Of a stretch of 64,000 nt of DNA, positions 36,193-43,819 are shown piece after piece. Origin of the DNA: Mucilaginibacter rivuli (lineage in GTDB: Bacteria; Bacteroidota; Bacteroidia; Sphingobacteriales; Sphingobacteriaceae); the NCBI RefSeq assembly GCF_019391655.1, contig NZ_JAHXPQ010000004.1, positions 372,001 to 436,000 on the forward strand. The letters are read 5' to 3'. The position numbers were made by a program, and so were the translations under genes. Under the pieces are notes generated by a model, which was not told the DNA's origin, made no database searches, and worked only from the letters and a program-made list of their open reading frames with translations. The first letter of the stretch is position 1. Each line of letters opens with the position of its first letter.

Positions 36193-37263
36193 TTAAAACA
36201 TTTCCGTCTGCCTGCCTGCACGCGGGGTAAAGTGACTCATGTCATATTCGGGCATTTGCCTTCCCGATAAAAACCTTACGCAAGCCATCCTGAAAAGCTG
36301 GTGTATTGATTCGGCAATACGTCCTTCGCCGCTCATGCGTGTTCCAAAACGGCTATCATTAAGCTGGCCGCCGTGGCAATCGGCTATCATATTCAATACT
36401 TTTTCGGCCCGGTCGGGGAAAGCTTTATGTACCCAGTCGCTAAATATTTCGCCTATACTGCCGTTAAGTCTTACAATAGTAAAGCCTGCTGCCAGTGCGC
36501 CCCTATCAGCAGAAGCTTTAATAATATTGGGCAACTCATTACTGTTCAATCCCGGGATAATAGGTGCCGCCATTACCCTTACGGGGATGCCTTGCTCTGA
36601 TAGTTTTTGTATTACAGCCAGCCGCCCGCTTGCTGTAATGGTTCGTGGCTCAAGCTTTTGTCTTAGTTGCTCATCGAGCGATGTAATGGATACATTTACA
36701 TGGACCAGGTTTAATTTTGCCAAATCAGTAAGCAAGTCAATATCACGCAGTATCACATTATTTTTGGTGATGATACCTACCGGATTTTTGTATCTTAAAA
36801 AAACCTCTAATAAACCACGTGTTATTTTAAGCCGCCGCTCCATGGGTTGATAACAATCGGTATTACCAGACAGGAGTATCATTACCGGCTGGTAGTTTTT
36901 TTTGTTGAAGTGAGCCTCCAGTAATTCGGGCGCGTTGCGCTTGATGATGATCTTGCGTTCAAAATCCAAACCGGCGCTAAAACCATAATACTCATGCGTG
37001 TTGCGGGCATAACAATAAATGCAGCCGTGCTCGCAACCCTGGTACGGGTTTATGGAATGCATAAAATGCAGATCGGGGCTGTTGGATGTGCTGACTATTT
37101 TTTTAGGATGCTCCTCGAATATTTGAGTTGATGAGTTTTCGAGCAATGGTTCGTCCAGGCCCTCGATATGTTCAAGCACATACTTGTTTTTCAGAAATTT
37201 ATTATGGGTATTTACCTGTGCCCCCCTGCCTTTAAAATAATCCGGATTCTGCTCATGTGACAT
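36193..37263 (-). CDS. PA0069-type radical SAM protein
   Basis: 356-aa radical SAM protein related to spore photoproduct lyase-like enzymes. The [4Fe-4S]-SAM motif is CEHGCIYCY (Cys x3-Cys x2-Cys). Before it lies FMHSINPYQG, and after it ARNTHEYYGFSAGLDFE, both typical of the PA0069 group, whose reaction is unknown. The C-terminus (DSRFGTRMSGEGRIAESIHQLFRMACVR) is also conserved. It stands alone, with no clear operon partner. Confidence 0.9.
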   Translation of the reverse strand: MSHEQNPDYFKGRGAQVNTHNKFLKNKYVLEHIEGLDEPLLENSSTQIFEEHPKKIVSTSNSPDLHFMHSINPYQGCEHGCIYCYARNTHEYYGFSAGLDFERKIIIKRNAPELLEAHFNKKNYQPVMILLSGNTDCYQPMERRLKITRGLLEVFLRYKNPVGIITKNNVILRDIDLLTDLAKLNLVHVNVSITSLDEQLRQKLEPRTITASGRLAVIQKLSEQGIPVRVMAAPIIPGLNSNELPNIIKASADRGALAAGFTIVRLNGSIGEIFSDWVHKAFPDRAEKVLNMIADCHGGQLNDSRFGTRMSGEGRIAESIHQLFRMACVRFLSGRQMPEYDMSHFTPRAGRQTEMF

Positions 37264-37306
37264 GAAACAAATTTGCTAAAATAATTAGTAAAAACCAATC
37301 GTTTCT

Positions 37307-37954
37307 TTAAATTTCTATCAGCTTATTTTTAACAGCATACATTACCAAGCCAACACGGCTTTTAACATTCAACTTATCAAAAAGCTGATCGCGGTAGCTA
37401 TCTACGGTGCGTACGCTGAGTACCATCTGGTCGGCAATTTGTTTATAAGTAAGCTCGGTACCTACTAATTTTAAAAAATCAATTTCGCGGTCGCTTAGTT
37501 TAATCCCTTTAACTGTAGCTGGTATTTGCAGGTTATTAATAAGGTGCTTTGCAACAAACGGGGGATAATACACATCATTACCAGATACGGTATTTAAGGC
37601 CTCTTTAAAGTCATCGGGCTCAGCATCTTTTAACAGGTAGCCTTTTATACCCATCTTAACCAATGATACCACTGTTGGGGCATCTTCAAACATGGATAAA
37701 ATGATAACCTTAATTTCGGGATGGTTTATAGAAAGCCATTTTGTAGTTGCAATACCATCCATTTCGGGCATGTTGATATCCATCAACACAATATCAGGCT
37801 TAAATTTTTTGCTTATTTTTTGAATAAATTCCTTTCCGTTAGCAGCTTCGAGCATCACATCATAACCCTCGAGGGTATTAATAAGTGATGCGATGCCACT
37901 CCTGAAAAGGCGATGATCATCACACAGTGCTACCTGAATAGTTTCTGTCTGCAT
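37307..37954 (-). CDS. NarL/FixJ-type response regulator
   Basis: 215 aa: receiver domain with CDDH (D12, D13) and phospho-acceptor D59 in IVLMDINMP, then a C-terminal LuxR-type HTH (LSDREIDFLKLVGTELTYKQIADQMVLSVRTVDSYRDQLFDKLNVKSR). It overlaps the kinase gene by 35 nt, an unusually long overlap that suggests tight co-expression. Last gene of a four-gene unit beginning at 39783. Confidence 0.95.
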   Translation of the reverse strand: MQTETIQVALCDDHRLFRSGIASLINTLEGYDVMLEAANGKEFIQKISKKFKPDIVLMDINMPEMDGIATTKWLSINHPEIKVIILSMFEDAPTVVSLVKMGIKGYLLKDAEPDDFKEALNTVSGNDVYYPPFVAKHLINNLQIPATVKGIKLSDREIDFLKLVGTELTYKQIADQMVLSVRTVDSYRDQLFDKLNVKSRVGLVMYAVKNKLIEI

Positions 37955-38747
37955 AGGGTTGTTCTAATGGATTCAGGCTTACCTTAACTTCAGAACCACG
38001 GCCTACTACACTTTTTATCCCAACCGTGGCACCAATAAGATTTGCCCTGTTGCGTATGTTTTTCAGGCCCGACCCGTTTCTGCTTAACGCTTCTTCTTTA
38101 TCAAAACCCAATCCATCATCAGCAATGGTTAAAGTTAGCAATTCGGGCGCATATTGCAAGGTTATGTTTAAACATTCGGCATTGGCATGCTTTAATGTAT
38201 TGTTAACTGTTTCCTGCAATATCCTGAATAATACCAATTCGGTTTGTTCGCCCGGGTTATTCGGGGTGCCTTCTACTTTCAAATCGGCATGTATCAATTT
38301 GCTTTTATTTATCCGCTCTACTTCTGTCTTTATCGCAGGTATAAAGCCCTTGGCCGAAAAGCTATCAGAGCTCAGGCTTTTTGAAAGGTCGCGCAGATCG
38401 GTAATAGCCCGGGCGATCAGTTCTTTGCTTTCGGCAATTCGCTCATCTTTTTCAACATCGCCTAATGATACCGCCGTACCCAGGCTAAGTTTTACAAACG
38501 AGAGCACCTGCCCTATGTTATCGTGTATTTCCTGGCTTACGTGGGTAAATGTTTGCTCCTGTATCTCTAATTGCGCTTTTAGCAGCTCTTGTTTGAACCC
38601 TGATTTTAGATGTTCTTTTTCAATGTAATGCCGTTTTTTATTATTATGATAGTATACAGCCAGCAATAGCATAATTACCCCAATAAGGATAAGCAGCACA
38701 ACGGCTGCCAATATGGTAACTATAAGTTGCTGGTTAGCTTCTTGCAT
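37920..38747 (-). CDS. NarX/DegS-like sensor histidine kinase
   Basis: 275 aa from the ATG at 38747: one transmembrane helix (~8-32), a basic linker and coiled coil, the HisKA_3 box with H75 in THVSQEIHDNIGQVLSFVKLSLG, and an ATPase domain with LQETVNNTLKHA (N-box) and NGSGLKNIRNRANLIGATVGI (G-box). The short sensor part means the signal may come from the adjoining membrane protein encoded upstream. A longer start at 38765 is possible. Overlaps both neighbours. Confidence 0.92.
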   Translation of the reverse strand: MQEANQQLIVTILAAVVLLILIGVIMLLLAVYYHNNKKRHYIEKEHLKSGFKQELLKAQLEIQEQTFTHVSQEIHDNIGQVLSFVKLSLGTAVSLGDVEKDERIAESKELIARAITDLRDLSKSLSSDSFSAKGFIPAIKTEVERINKSKLIHADLKVEGTPNNPGEQTELVLFRILQETVNNTLKHANAECLNITLQYAPELLTLTIADDGLGFDKEEALSRNGSGLKNIRNRANLIGATVGIKSVVGRGSEVKVSLNPLEQPYADRNYSGSTV

Positions 38748-39376
38748 AAATAAAATGCATAACAATAACTTGAATATAGAATTACATTAATTAAGGGCAC
38801 AATTACACGATAGATACTTTTGCCTTCTATCTGAATTTTATTTAAAACTATAAACCTTTGCAGCCCAAAAAGAACAATAGCACAAACACTAAAAATAAGC
38901 GTAGCTCCACCTATCCAAAAATAAGGGTTTTTGCTAATGCCTATTTCATAATTATCTTCTCTGAATAGCTTAGTTATTATCATTAATGCTAATATTCCCT
39001 TTATAAACTCAACCATTATCAGGGAATATACATTGAATTCTTTGGGCCCTTGTAAAAAAAGGAAGTTAATTGCCAGAAAGCACATAACCAATGTTACAAC
39101 TATTAAGTATATGGTTTTTATATAGCCCTTAAAATCAAGCATGTTCATAAATATCCAAAAATATACAGGCATTGAGAGCAATAAATAAACGTTATATATA
39201 AGGTAATTTTTTTTAACGTTGAACCACTGAACATTAGCGCCAATAATTTCGGTTGCGCAAACAATAATAAGTAACAACAAAAATGGTTTCAATTTAAAAA
39301 ACCTTAGTTGCCGATAAAATATTATCGCAAAAACAAGACTCAGCACTTCAAAGTACTCTGATAAATGCAGATTCAT
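38720..39376 (-). CDS. Seven-helix-like membrane protein of unknown function in a kinase operon
   Basis: 218 aa with about six to seven hydrophobic helices spaced along the whole length (residues ~8-22, ~30-48, ~60-80, ~88-108, ~118-135, ~150-172, ~195-212). No enzyme motif. It overlaps the following kinase gene by at least 28 nt, so co-translation is likely. It may be the sensory membrane part for the short kinase; that is inference from position only. Confidence 0.7.
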   Translation of the reverse strand: MNLHLSEYFEVLSLVFAIIFYRQLRFFKLKPFLLLLIIVCATEIIGANVQWFNVKKNYLIYNVYLLLSMPVYFWIFMNMLDFKGYIKTIYLIVVTLVMCFLAINFLFLQGPKEFNVYSLIMVEFIKGILALMIITKLFREDNYEIGISKNPYFWIGGATLIFSVCAIVLFGLQRFIVLNKIQIEGKSIYRVIVPLINVILYSSYCYAFYLCKKLTSNL

Positions 39377-39387
39377 CTATTTCTGAA

Positions 39388-39783
39388 TTATGGCATTAGA
39401 TCTCCCATATTTAACGGATCGCCATCGCTCGGAGGTGGATCGTTTGGAGGATTATCTCCTTCGCCACCCGGTGCAGAAAATGCAATTATCGGGCCTCCTC
39501 CGGCATGCGGAATTACATCAGAGGGGAATATAAATGCCGATAAACGACCTTTTTTTGCTAATGGGTATTTTGCAACAAAATCATCATTATAAACCCCAAA
39601 AGCTATTTTAACACTTGGGTTAGGTATTTTATTTAACCAGTTTATTAATTCTGTTTTATCAAAAACAAGCCCTTCCGTGTACGCTTTCTGAACGGCGGGG
39701 TCCGAGCTGTTTTTGTACACTTTTTTATACTTTTCCATGCATTGCTCAGCAAGGCTTTTATTAACAGGTCTGTGTTTTCCCAT
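39388..39783 (-). CDS. Hypothetical protein with Pro/Gly/Asp-rich tail
   Basis: 131 aa, no signal peptide. The first ~85 residues are charged and helical, with KTELINWLNKIPNPSVKIAFGVYN; the tail after residue ~95 is Gly/Pro/Asp-rich (AGGGPIIAFSAPGGEGDNPPNDPP...), likely unstructured. First gene of the unit with the membrane protein, kinase and response regulator, 11 nt before the next. I do not recognise it. A 19-bp perfect inverted repeat lies 64 nt upstream of its start. Confidence 0.55.
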   Translation of the reverse strand: MGKHRPVNKSLAEQCMEKYKKVYKNSSDPAVQKAYTEGLVFDKTELINWLNKIPNPSVKIAFGVYNDDFVAKYPLAKKGRLSAFIFPSDVIPHAGGGPIIAFSAPGGEGDNPPNDPPPSDGDPLNMGDLMP

Positions 39784-39846
39784 AATAGTTTATGTTTTTA
39801 GAGGTGAATTTAATATAATTTGTAAAAATAACATATAACTTGATTT

Positions 39847-39897
39847 ATTTATACGGTGTTTTAACTGAAAACCACCCCGTTAAAACACCGTATAAAT
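39847..39897. repeat. Perfect 19-bp inverted repeat (long hairpin)
   Basis: Arms 39847-39865 (ATTTATACGGTGTTTTAAC) and 39879-39897 are exact reverse complements with a 13-nt spacer. There is no T-tract beyond the arms, so it is not an ordinary terminator. It lies between two divergent units, upstream of the 131-aa gene (-) and the small membrane-protein gene at 40004 (+). Confidence 0.75.
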
Positions 39898-40003
39898 TCA
39901 GTCATTACATCGTTGCCGGCAGCGTATTGTTTACCCAACTTTACAAAAGTTAATTAAATATACGGATCAGCCGAAAACGGAAGAGTAGGCAATGCCAACA
40001 ATT

Positions 40004-40135
40004 ATGGAAAAGCTTGTTATGTTAGTGATGATGTTTTTTTTGCTGCTATTAGTAGTGTTTTTCGGCATGGAGCCAAATCAATCATCAAGGGCAAATAATG
40101 TAAAACCCAATATATCAGATATCGCAAAAAATTAA
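40004..40135 (+). CDS. Tiny membrane protein A (43 aa)
   Basis: Short ORF ATG 40004 to TAA 40135. The product begins MEKLVMLVMMFFLLLLVVFF, one clear transmembrane helix, followed by a polar tail of ~23 residues ending DIAKN. The ORF is supported by similarity to the 40-aa ORF at 42190: both begin with a near-identical DNA stretch (AACRATTATGRAAAAGCTT) and MxKLxxLVMxF, and both keep a helix plus short polar tail. No known family. It is followed by a hairpin at 40153-40184. Confidence 0.55.
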   Translation: MEKLVMLVMMFFLLLLVVFFGMEPNQSSRANNVKPNISDIAKN

Positions 40136-40152
40136 TATACCCTGCATCTTTT

Positions 40153-40184
40153 CATCTCACCGGCAATTATTGCCCGGTGAGATG
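40153..40184. terminator. Hairpin between convergent units, possible terminator
   Basis: 11-bp perfect stem CATCTCACCGG/CCGGTGAGATG (40153-40163, 40174-40184) with a 10-nt loop. The flanks are only mildly T-rich, so termination is uncertain; the position between convergent ORFs (40135 and 40197) fits. Confidence 0.45.
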
Positions 40185-40196
40185 ATTACCTTTCAA

Positions 40197-41120
40197 TTAA
40201 AAAGTAATACTTACTCCTGTAGTAAATAAGAAATACACACCATTCATAGCGTTATTGGTTGTATAGTCAACCTGGTTAAGCGGTTTAATAAAATATGGCG
40301 TAAAGCTTAACTGCACTTTGTTTATGGCATAAGTAACCGGTATTGAGCCGCTTATGGCCAGCAAGTTATATTTTTTTACTTCTTCTTGCCTTTGTTGTGT
40401 TACGGTTTGTGTAACTATAGATTGACTGGGCTGGCTGGGAAATAACACATTCAGCGGGTTTGACGGCGATGGGTTGGCTACCGCGCGCTGCACCTGCGAT
40501 TCAGTATAATAGGTTTGATAAAATGATTGCGTGCCTGCATATAATGTGGCAGTTGGGTCAACTTTTAAGCCGTCTTTTTTATTTGTACCGGTTTTTACTA
40601 TCCATATTTCTTTAGATAGCTCAGCATTATTTATAATATCATTGCTGTTATCTTTACCTATGCGGTAGCTTGCGCCAAGCGTCATCTTAATTATATCTGC
40701 GGGGTTGTAGTTCAACTGCGCGTCTGCAGTGAAATTAAACGATGATAATATAATTGGGCTGTTGCTTGTAATAAAGTATTTGGTTACAGAAACAGCCCCC
40801 CCAAACTCTTTCTTTTTATCGAACGAAAAAACATAACCCGGTGTAACACTCAAACCCTCTGATTGCGATTTCGAACCTGAAAGGTCAAAGTATCCCATGG
40901 CGCTTACAAAAAAACCCTTTTTTGATATTACCGTAAAATTAGGTAATAAAACAGGTACGCTTGATTCGTCACGGCGGCCGGCATAGGTAAGATTGGACAT
41001 ATATTGGGCGCCGGCATTAAAAAATATAGCTTTAGTTGTTGTTGCAGTATCAGTTTGTGCGTTTGTTTTAACAGCACTAAATAATAAAATGGCAATAGCT
41101 AATAGTTTAAGTTTTTTCAT
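40197..41120 (-). CDS. Putative outer-membrane beta-barrel protein
   Basis: 307 aa from the ATG at 41120, with the signal peptide MKKLKLLAIAILLFSAVKTNAQ. The mature protein is rich in alternating amphipathic strands (FFVSAMGYFDLSGSKSQSEGLSVTPGYVFSF, LSFTPYFIKPLNQVDY) and ends in VSITF, a C-terminal aromatic that fits BAM recognition. A polar Gln/Ser-rich stretch (residues ~210-255) looks like a surface loop. No specific family recognised; function unknown. Confidence 0.7.
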   Translation of the reverse strand: MKKLKLLAIAILLFSAVKTNAQTDTATTTKAIFFNAGAQYMSNLTYAGRRDESSVPVLLPNFTVISKKGFFVSAMGYFDLSGSKSQSEGLSVTPGYVFSFDKKKEFGGAVSVTKYFITSNSPIILSSFNFTADAQLNYNPADIIKMTLGASYRIGKDNSNDIINNAELSKEIWIVKTGTNKKDGLKVDPTATLYAGTQSFYQTYYTESQVQRAVANPSPSNPLNVLFPSQPSQSIVTQTVTQQRQEEVKKYNLLAISGSIPVTYAINKVQLSFTPYFIKPLNQVDYTTNNAMNGVYFLFTTGVSITF

Positions 41121-41151
41121 GGCGATAGGGTTTGCATTGAAATATGATTGT

Positions 41152-41186
41152 AAAATCAAAAAGGCCTTACCGGCCTTTTTGATTTT
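41152..41186 (-). terminator. Strong hairpin with T/A flanks between two minus-strand genes
   Basis: About 15-bp stem (41152-41166/41172-41186) built around AAAAAGGCC/GGCCTTTTT. It lies 17 nt after the stop of the low-complexity secreted protein gene (41204) and just before the outer-membrane-protein start, and should end the former's transcript. Confidence 0.8.
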
Positions 41187-41203
41187 TGTTTATAACATAT
41201 ATA

Positions 41204-41872
41204 TTATTGGTTTTTTGTAGCACTAACACTACCTTGAGTGTTTGATGAGCCACTTACACTGGCTTGTTTTTTGCCTGCTTTAACATTTGTGCTTGATACC
41301 GTAGTGTTGGAAGCATCGGTGCTAACTTTATGGCTTGAAACAGTTGTATTACCCGATCCGGTTGTTGATGTTGAACTGGTTGCGCTAACTTTATTTGCCT
41401 TTACAATTTTTTTAGTCTTCGCAACTGCTTTATGGCTTGTTGCTATTGCCGCATCTTTTTTAGCGCTTGCATCTGCTTTAACCGCTGTAGCTTTACTTTT
41501 TGCCGCGGCAGCGGTTCCGCTTGTATTAACATCGGCATTAACATTACCGCTTGCGTTGGTTGTGGTAGATACTACATTGTTTGAGGCGGCGGCTGTTTGA
41601 TTGGCATTAGCTGCTACATTAGCATTAGCTGTTTTAGTTGCCTGTGTAGCCGATTCTTTAACCGCTGTTTGCGCCTGGTTTGAAACATGGCTCGTTACAT
41701 TTGTTGCATGGCTAACCACCTTCTGTGTTGTACTGGCTGCATTTACTGTGGGTACAGTTGCTTGCGTTACTACTTTCGTCGCTGTGGCTGCACCTACATT
41801 AACCTGGGCAACACTTGCTTTAGTAACAAAAATAGCTGCTATGAAAAGCATAGGTTTAAATAGATTTTTCAT
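41204..41872 (-). CDS. Secreted low-complexity Ala/Thr/Ser/Val-rich protein
   Basis: 222 aa with a signal peptide (MKNLFKPMLFIAAIFVTKASVAQ). The mature part is nearly all Ala, Thr, Ser, Val, Asn and Lys, with loose repeats (AQTAVKESATQATKTANANVAANANQ; SATSSTSTTGSGNTTVSSHKV). No Cys, Trp or Tyr is seen. It may be an unstructured surface or matrix protein, perhaps O-glycosylated given the many Thr/Ser; that is inference. The opposite strand is open over long stretches only because of this composition. No family recognised. Confidence 0.65.
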   Translation of the reverse strand: MKNLFKPMLFIAAIFVTKASVAQVNVGAATATKVVTQATVPTVNAASTTQKVVSHATNVTSHVSNQAQTAVKESATQATKTANANVAANANQTAAASNNVVSTTTNASGNVNADVNTSGTAAAAKSKATAVKADASAKKDAAIATSHKAVAKTKKIVKANKVSATSSTSTTGSGNTTVSSHKVSTDASNTTVSSTNVKAGKKQASVSGSSNTQGSVSATKNQ

Positions 41873-42103
41873 GATACTTAGTATTTAAATTAAGTGATGG
41901 CTTTGTGGGTATTATCTCTTTTAATCCAACATATTCCATCATTGTATAACATTTAAAGGCAATTTATATTCCACATTTTCCAAAATGGCCAATACAGTTA
42001 AAAAACACACATTAGGGCAGTAAAGCATGTGTATATTTTTTAATACAAAAATAGCTTAACTGTTTATATTGAGATACAAAAACAAGTGTGATTACGTTGA
42101 AAC

Positions 42104-42125
42104 GTAGTTTATGCTGATAAACTAC
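42104..42125. repeat. Hairpin upstream of the second tiny membrane-protein gene
   Basis: Perfect 9-bp stem GTAGTTTAT/ATAAACTAC with loop GCTG, 64 nt before the ATG at 42190. It could be a leader structure controlling that gene. The rest of the 317-nt gap (41873-42189) shows nothing else that I can name. Confidence 0.45.
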
Positions 42126-42189
42126 ATAGCATGGGGGGGCGGTAGAAATTATGCCAGGGCTTTATATAAGTTAGTAAAACTTAACGATT

Positions 42190-42312
42190 ATGAAAAAGCT
42201 TATCCTGTTGGTTATGTTGTTCCTTTCGATGCCGGCGTTTGTTTTTGTGATGCTGAAACCCTCATCAGTTGTAAGCGCGTCAAACAGGTACACCACCAAA
42301 ACCGACGTATAA
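42190..42312 (+). CDS. Tiny membrane protein B (40 aa)
   Basis: ATG 42190 to TAA 42312. The product begins MKKLILLVMLFLSMPAFVFV, a single hydrophobic helix, then a polar tail ending TTKTDV. The start region and helix are closely similar to tiny protein A at 40004, which argues that both are real genes. A longer ORF in another frame (42111-42359) covers the same bases but has no such support. Function unknown; candidates are a small regulatory membrane peptide or a toxin-like peptide. Confidence 0.5.
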   Translation: MKKLILLVMLFLSMPAFVFVMLKPSSVVSASNRYTTKTDV

Positions 42313-42316
42313 CAAA

Positions 42317-42351
42317 AAACCCCGAACCAATAATGGACCAGGGTTTAAATT
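42317..42351 (-). terminator. Probable ffh terminator
   Basis: Imperfect stem built from AAACCC/GGGGTTT and CCA/TGG with a TTAT loop, ending in TTTTTT on the minus strand, ~18 nt after the ffh stop. Confidence 0.5.
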
Positions 42352-42368
42352 ATCATTAATTATCTGCC

Positions 42369-43697
42369 TCACATTTTAGGCATACGTTTCATCATGCTGG
42401 CCATTGCCGCAGGGTTGCTCATTTGCTTCATCACCTTACGCATATCGTCAAACTGCTTTATCAGGCGGTTAACCTCGGTAAGGTTAGTACCCGATCCTTT
42501 TGCTATACGGTTACGGCGGCTTTGGTTAATACTATCGGGGTTAGATTTTTCGTACGGTGTCATCGATTGGATGATGGCTTCGATAGCTTTAAATGCATTA
42601 TCATCAACCTCAACATCTTTCATGGCTTTACCTACACCAGGTATCATACCCATCAGATCTTTCATGTTACCCATTTTTTTGATCTGCTGTATCTGGCTGT
42701 AAAAATCGTTAAAATCGAATTTGTTTTTGCGGATCTTTTTTTGAAGTTCGGCGGCTTCCTTCTCGTCAAATTGTTGCTGGGCGCGTTCTACCAACGAAAC
42801 CACATCACCCATGCCCAAAATACGCGAAGCCATACGATCAGGGTGGAAAACATCCAATGCTTCCATCTTCTCGCCCGTACCAACAAATTTGATAGGCTTA
42901 TTCACCACCGATTTTATCGATAGCGCCGCTCCACCACGGGTATCACCATCAAGCTTGGTTAAAACAACGCCGGTAAAATCAAGCCTGTCGTTAAACACTT
43001 TAGCAGTATTTACCGCATCCTGTCCCGTCATCGAATCAACAACAAACAAAATCTCGTGCGGGTTAACAGCAGCTTTTACCTGCTCAATCTCCACCATCAT
43101 GGCCTCATCAATTGATAAGCGGCCGGCGGTATCTACAATCACTACATTATATCCACCCTGTTTTGCCATAGCAACACCTTCGCGTGCAATAGCAATCGGA
43201 TCTTTCGATTCCAGGTTGGCATAAACTTCAACACCTATCTGGCTACCTAAAACTTTCAGCTGCTCAATAGCCGCTGGGCGGTAAACATCGCCTGCAACTA
43301 ATAACGGCTTTTTGTTTTTCTGAGTTTTTAAAAAATTAGCCAGTTTTCCCGTAAAGGTGGTTTTACCTGCACCGTTTAAACCTGCAATTAAGATAACTGT
43401 TGGCGTTGCCGGAAAGTTGATCTCAGCTGTTGAACCACCCATTAACTGGGTAAGTTCGTCGTTCATTATTTTGGTAAGTAACTGGCCCGGCGAAATTGAG
43501 GTCAATACATTTTGGCCAATCGCTTTTTGCTTTACATCATCAGTAAAGGTTTTTGCGGTTTTATAGTTAACGTCGGCATCCAGAAGGGCTTTACGAATTT
43601 CCTTCATGGTTTCTGCCACGTTTATTTCTGTAATGGATCCCTGTCCTTTCAGGACTTTAAATGCCCTGTCGAGTTTATCCGAAAGATTTTCAAACAT
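42369..43697 (-). CDS. ffh: Signal recognition particle protein Ffh
   Basis: 442-aa SRP54 GTPase that binds signal sequences and SRP RNA and delivers ribosomes to FtsY. N domain (~1-85), G domain with GLNGAGKTTFTGKLA (G1), DTAGRL (G3), TKLDGDTRGGAAL (G4) and the closing GTGEKMEALDVFHPDRMASRILGMGD; the Met-rich M domain starts ~residue 300 (IPGVGKAM, RRNRIAKGSGT) and ends in PAAMASMMKRMPKM. Single-gene unit with a promoter at 43737-43744. Confidence 0.98.
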   Translation of the reverse strand: MFENLSDKLDRAFKVLKGQGSITEINVAETMKEIRKALLDADVNYKTAKTFTDDVKQKAIGQNVLTSISPGQLLTKIMNDELTQLMGGSTAEINFPATPTVILIAGLNGAGKTTFTGKLANFLKTQKNKKPLLVAGDVYRPAAIEQLKVLGSQIGVEVYANLESKDPIAIAREGVAMAKQGGYNVVIVDTAGRLSIDEAMMVEIEQVKAAVNPHEILFVVDSMTGQDAVNTAKVFNDRLDFTGVVLTKLDGDTRGGAALSIKSVVNKPIKFVGTGEKMEALDVFHPDRMASRILGMGDVVSLVERAQQQFDEKEAAELQKKIRKNKFDFNDFYSQIQQIKKMGNMKDLMGMIPGVGKAMKDVEVDDNAFKAIEAIIQSMTPYEKSNPDSINQSRRNRIAKGSGTNLTEVNRLIKQFDDMRKVMKQMSNPAAMASMMKRMPKM

Positions 43698-43736
43698 CTT
43701 AGTATAATTCTATTAAACTTAAAAAATTTAAGCCCA

Positions 43737-43744
43737 CAAAGGTA
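43737..43744 (-). promoter_or_regulatory. -7 promoter element of ffh
   Basis: Minus-strand TACCTTTG, exact TAnnTTTG, 39 nt before the ffh ATG at 43697. Confidence 0.5.
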
Positions 43745-43819
43745 TGATTTTGACACGAATAGCCCTATCGCTTTCTTTTGAAATTTCAATTATTGTGCGA
43801 TGGTGCAGCAGATTACCTT

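Noticed and set aside
41238..41888. Two long open frames on the + strand (41238-41600 and 41601-41888).
   Set aside because: They are antisense to the low-complexity secreted protein, which has a proper signal peptide; the open frames follow from its Ala/Thr codon composition, and their predicted products are Val/Ala/Thr runs without domains.
42111..42359. 82-codon frame on the + strand.
   Set aside because: It overlaps the tiny membrane protein B in another frame, runs into the ffh terminator and has no recognisable content; the 40-codon frame is supported by its paralogue at 40004.
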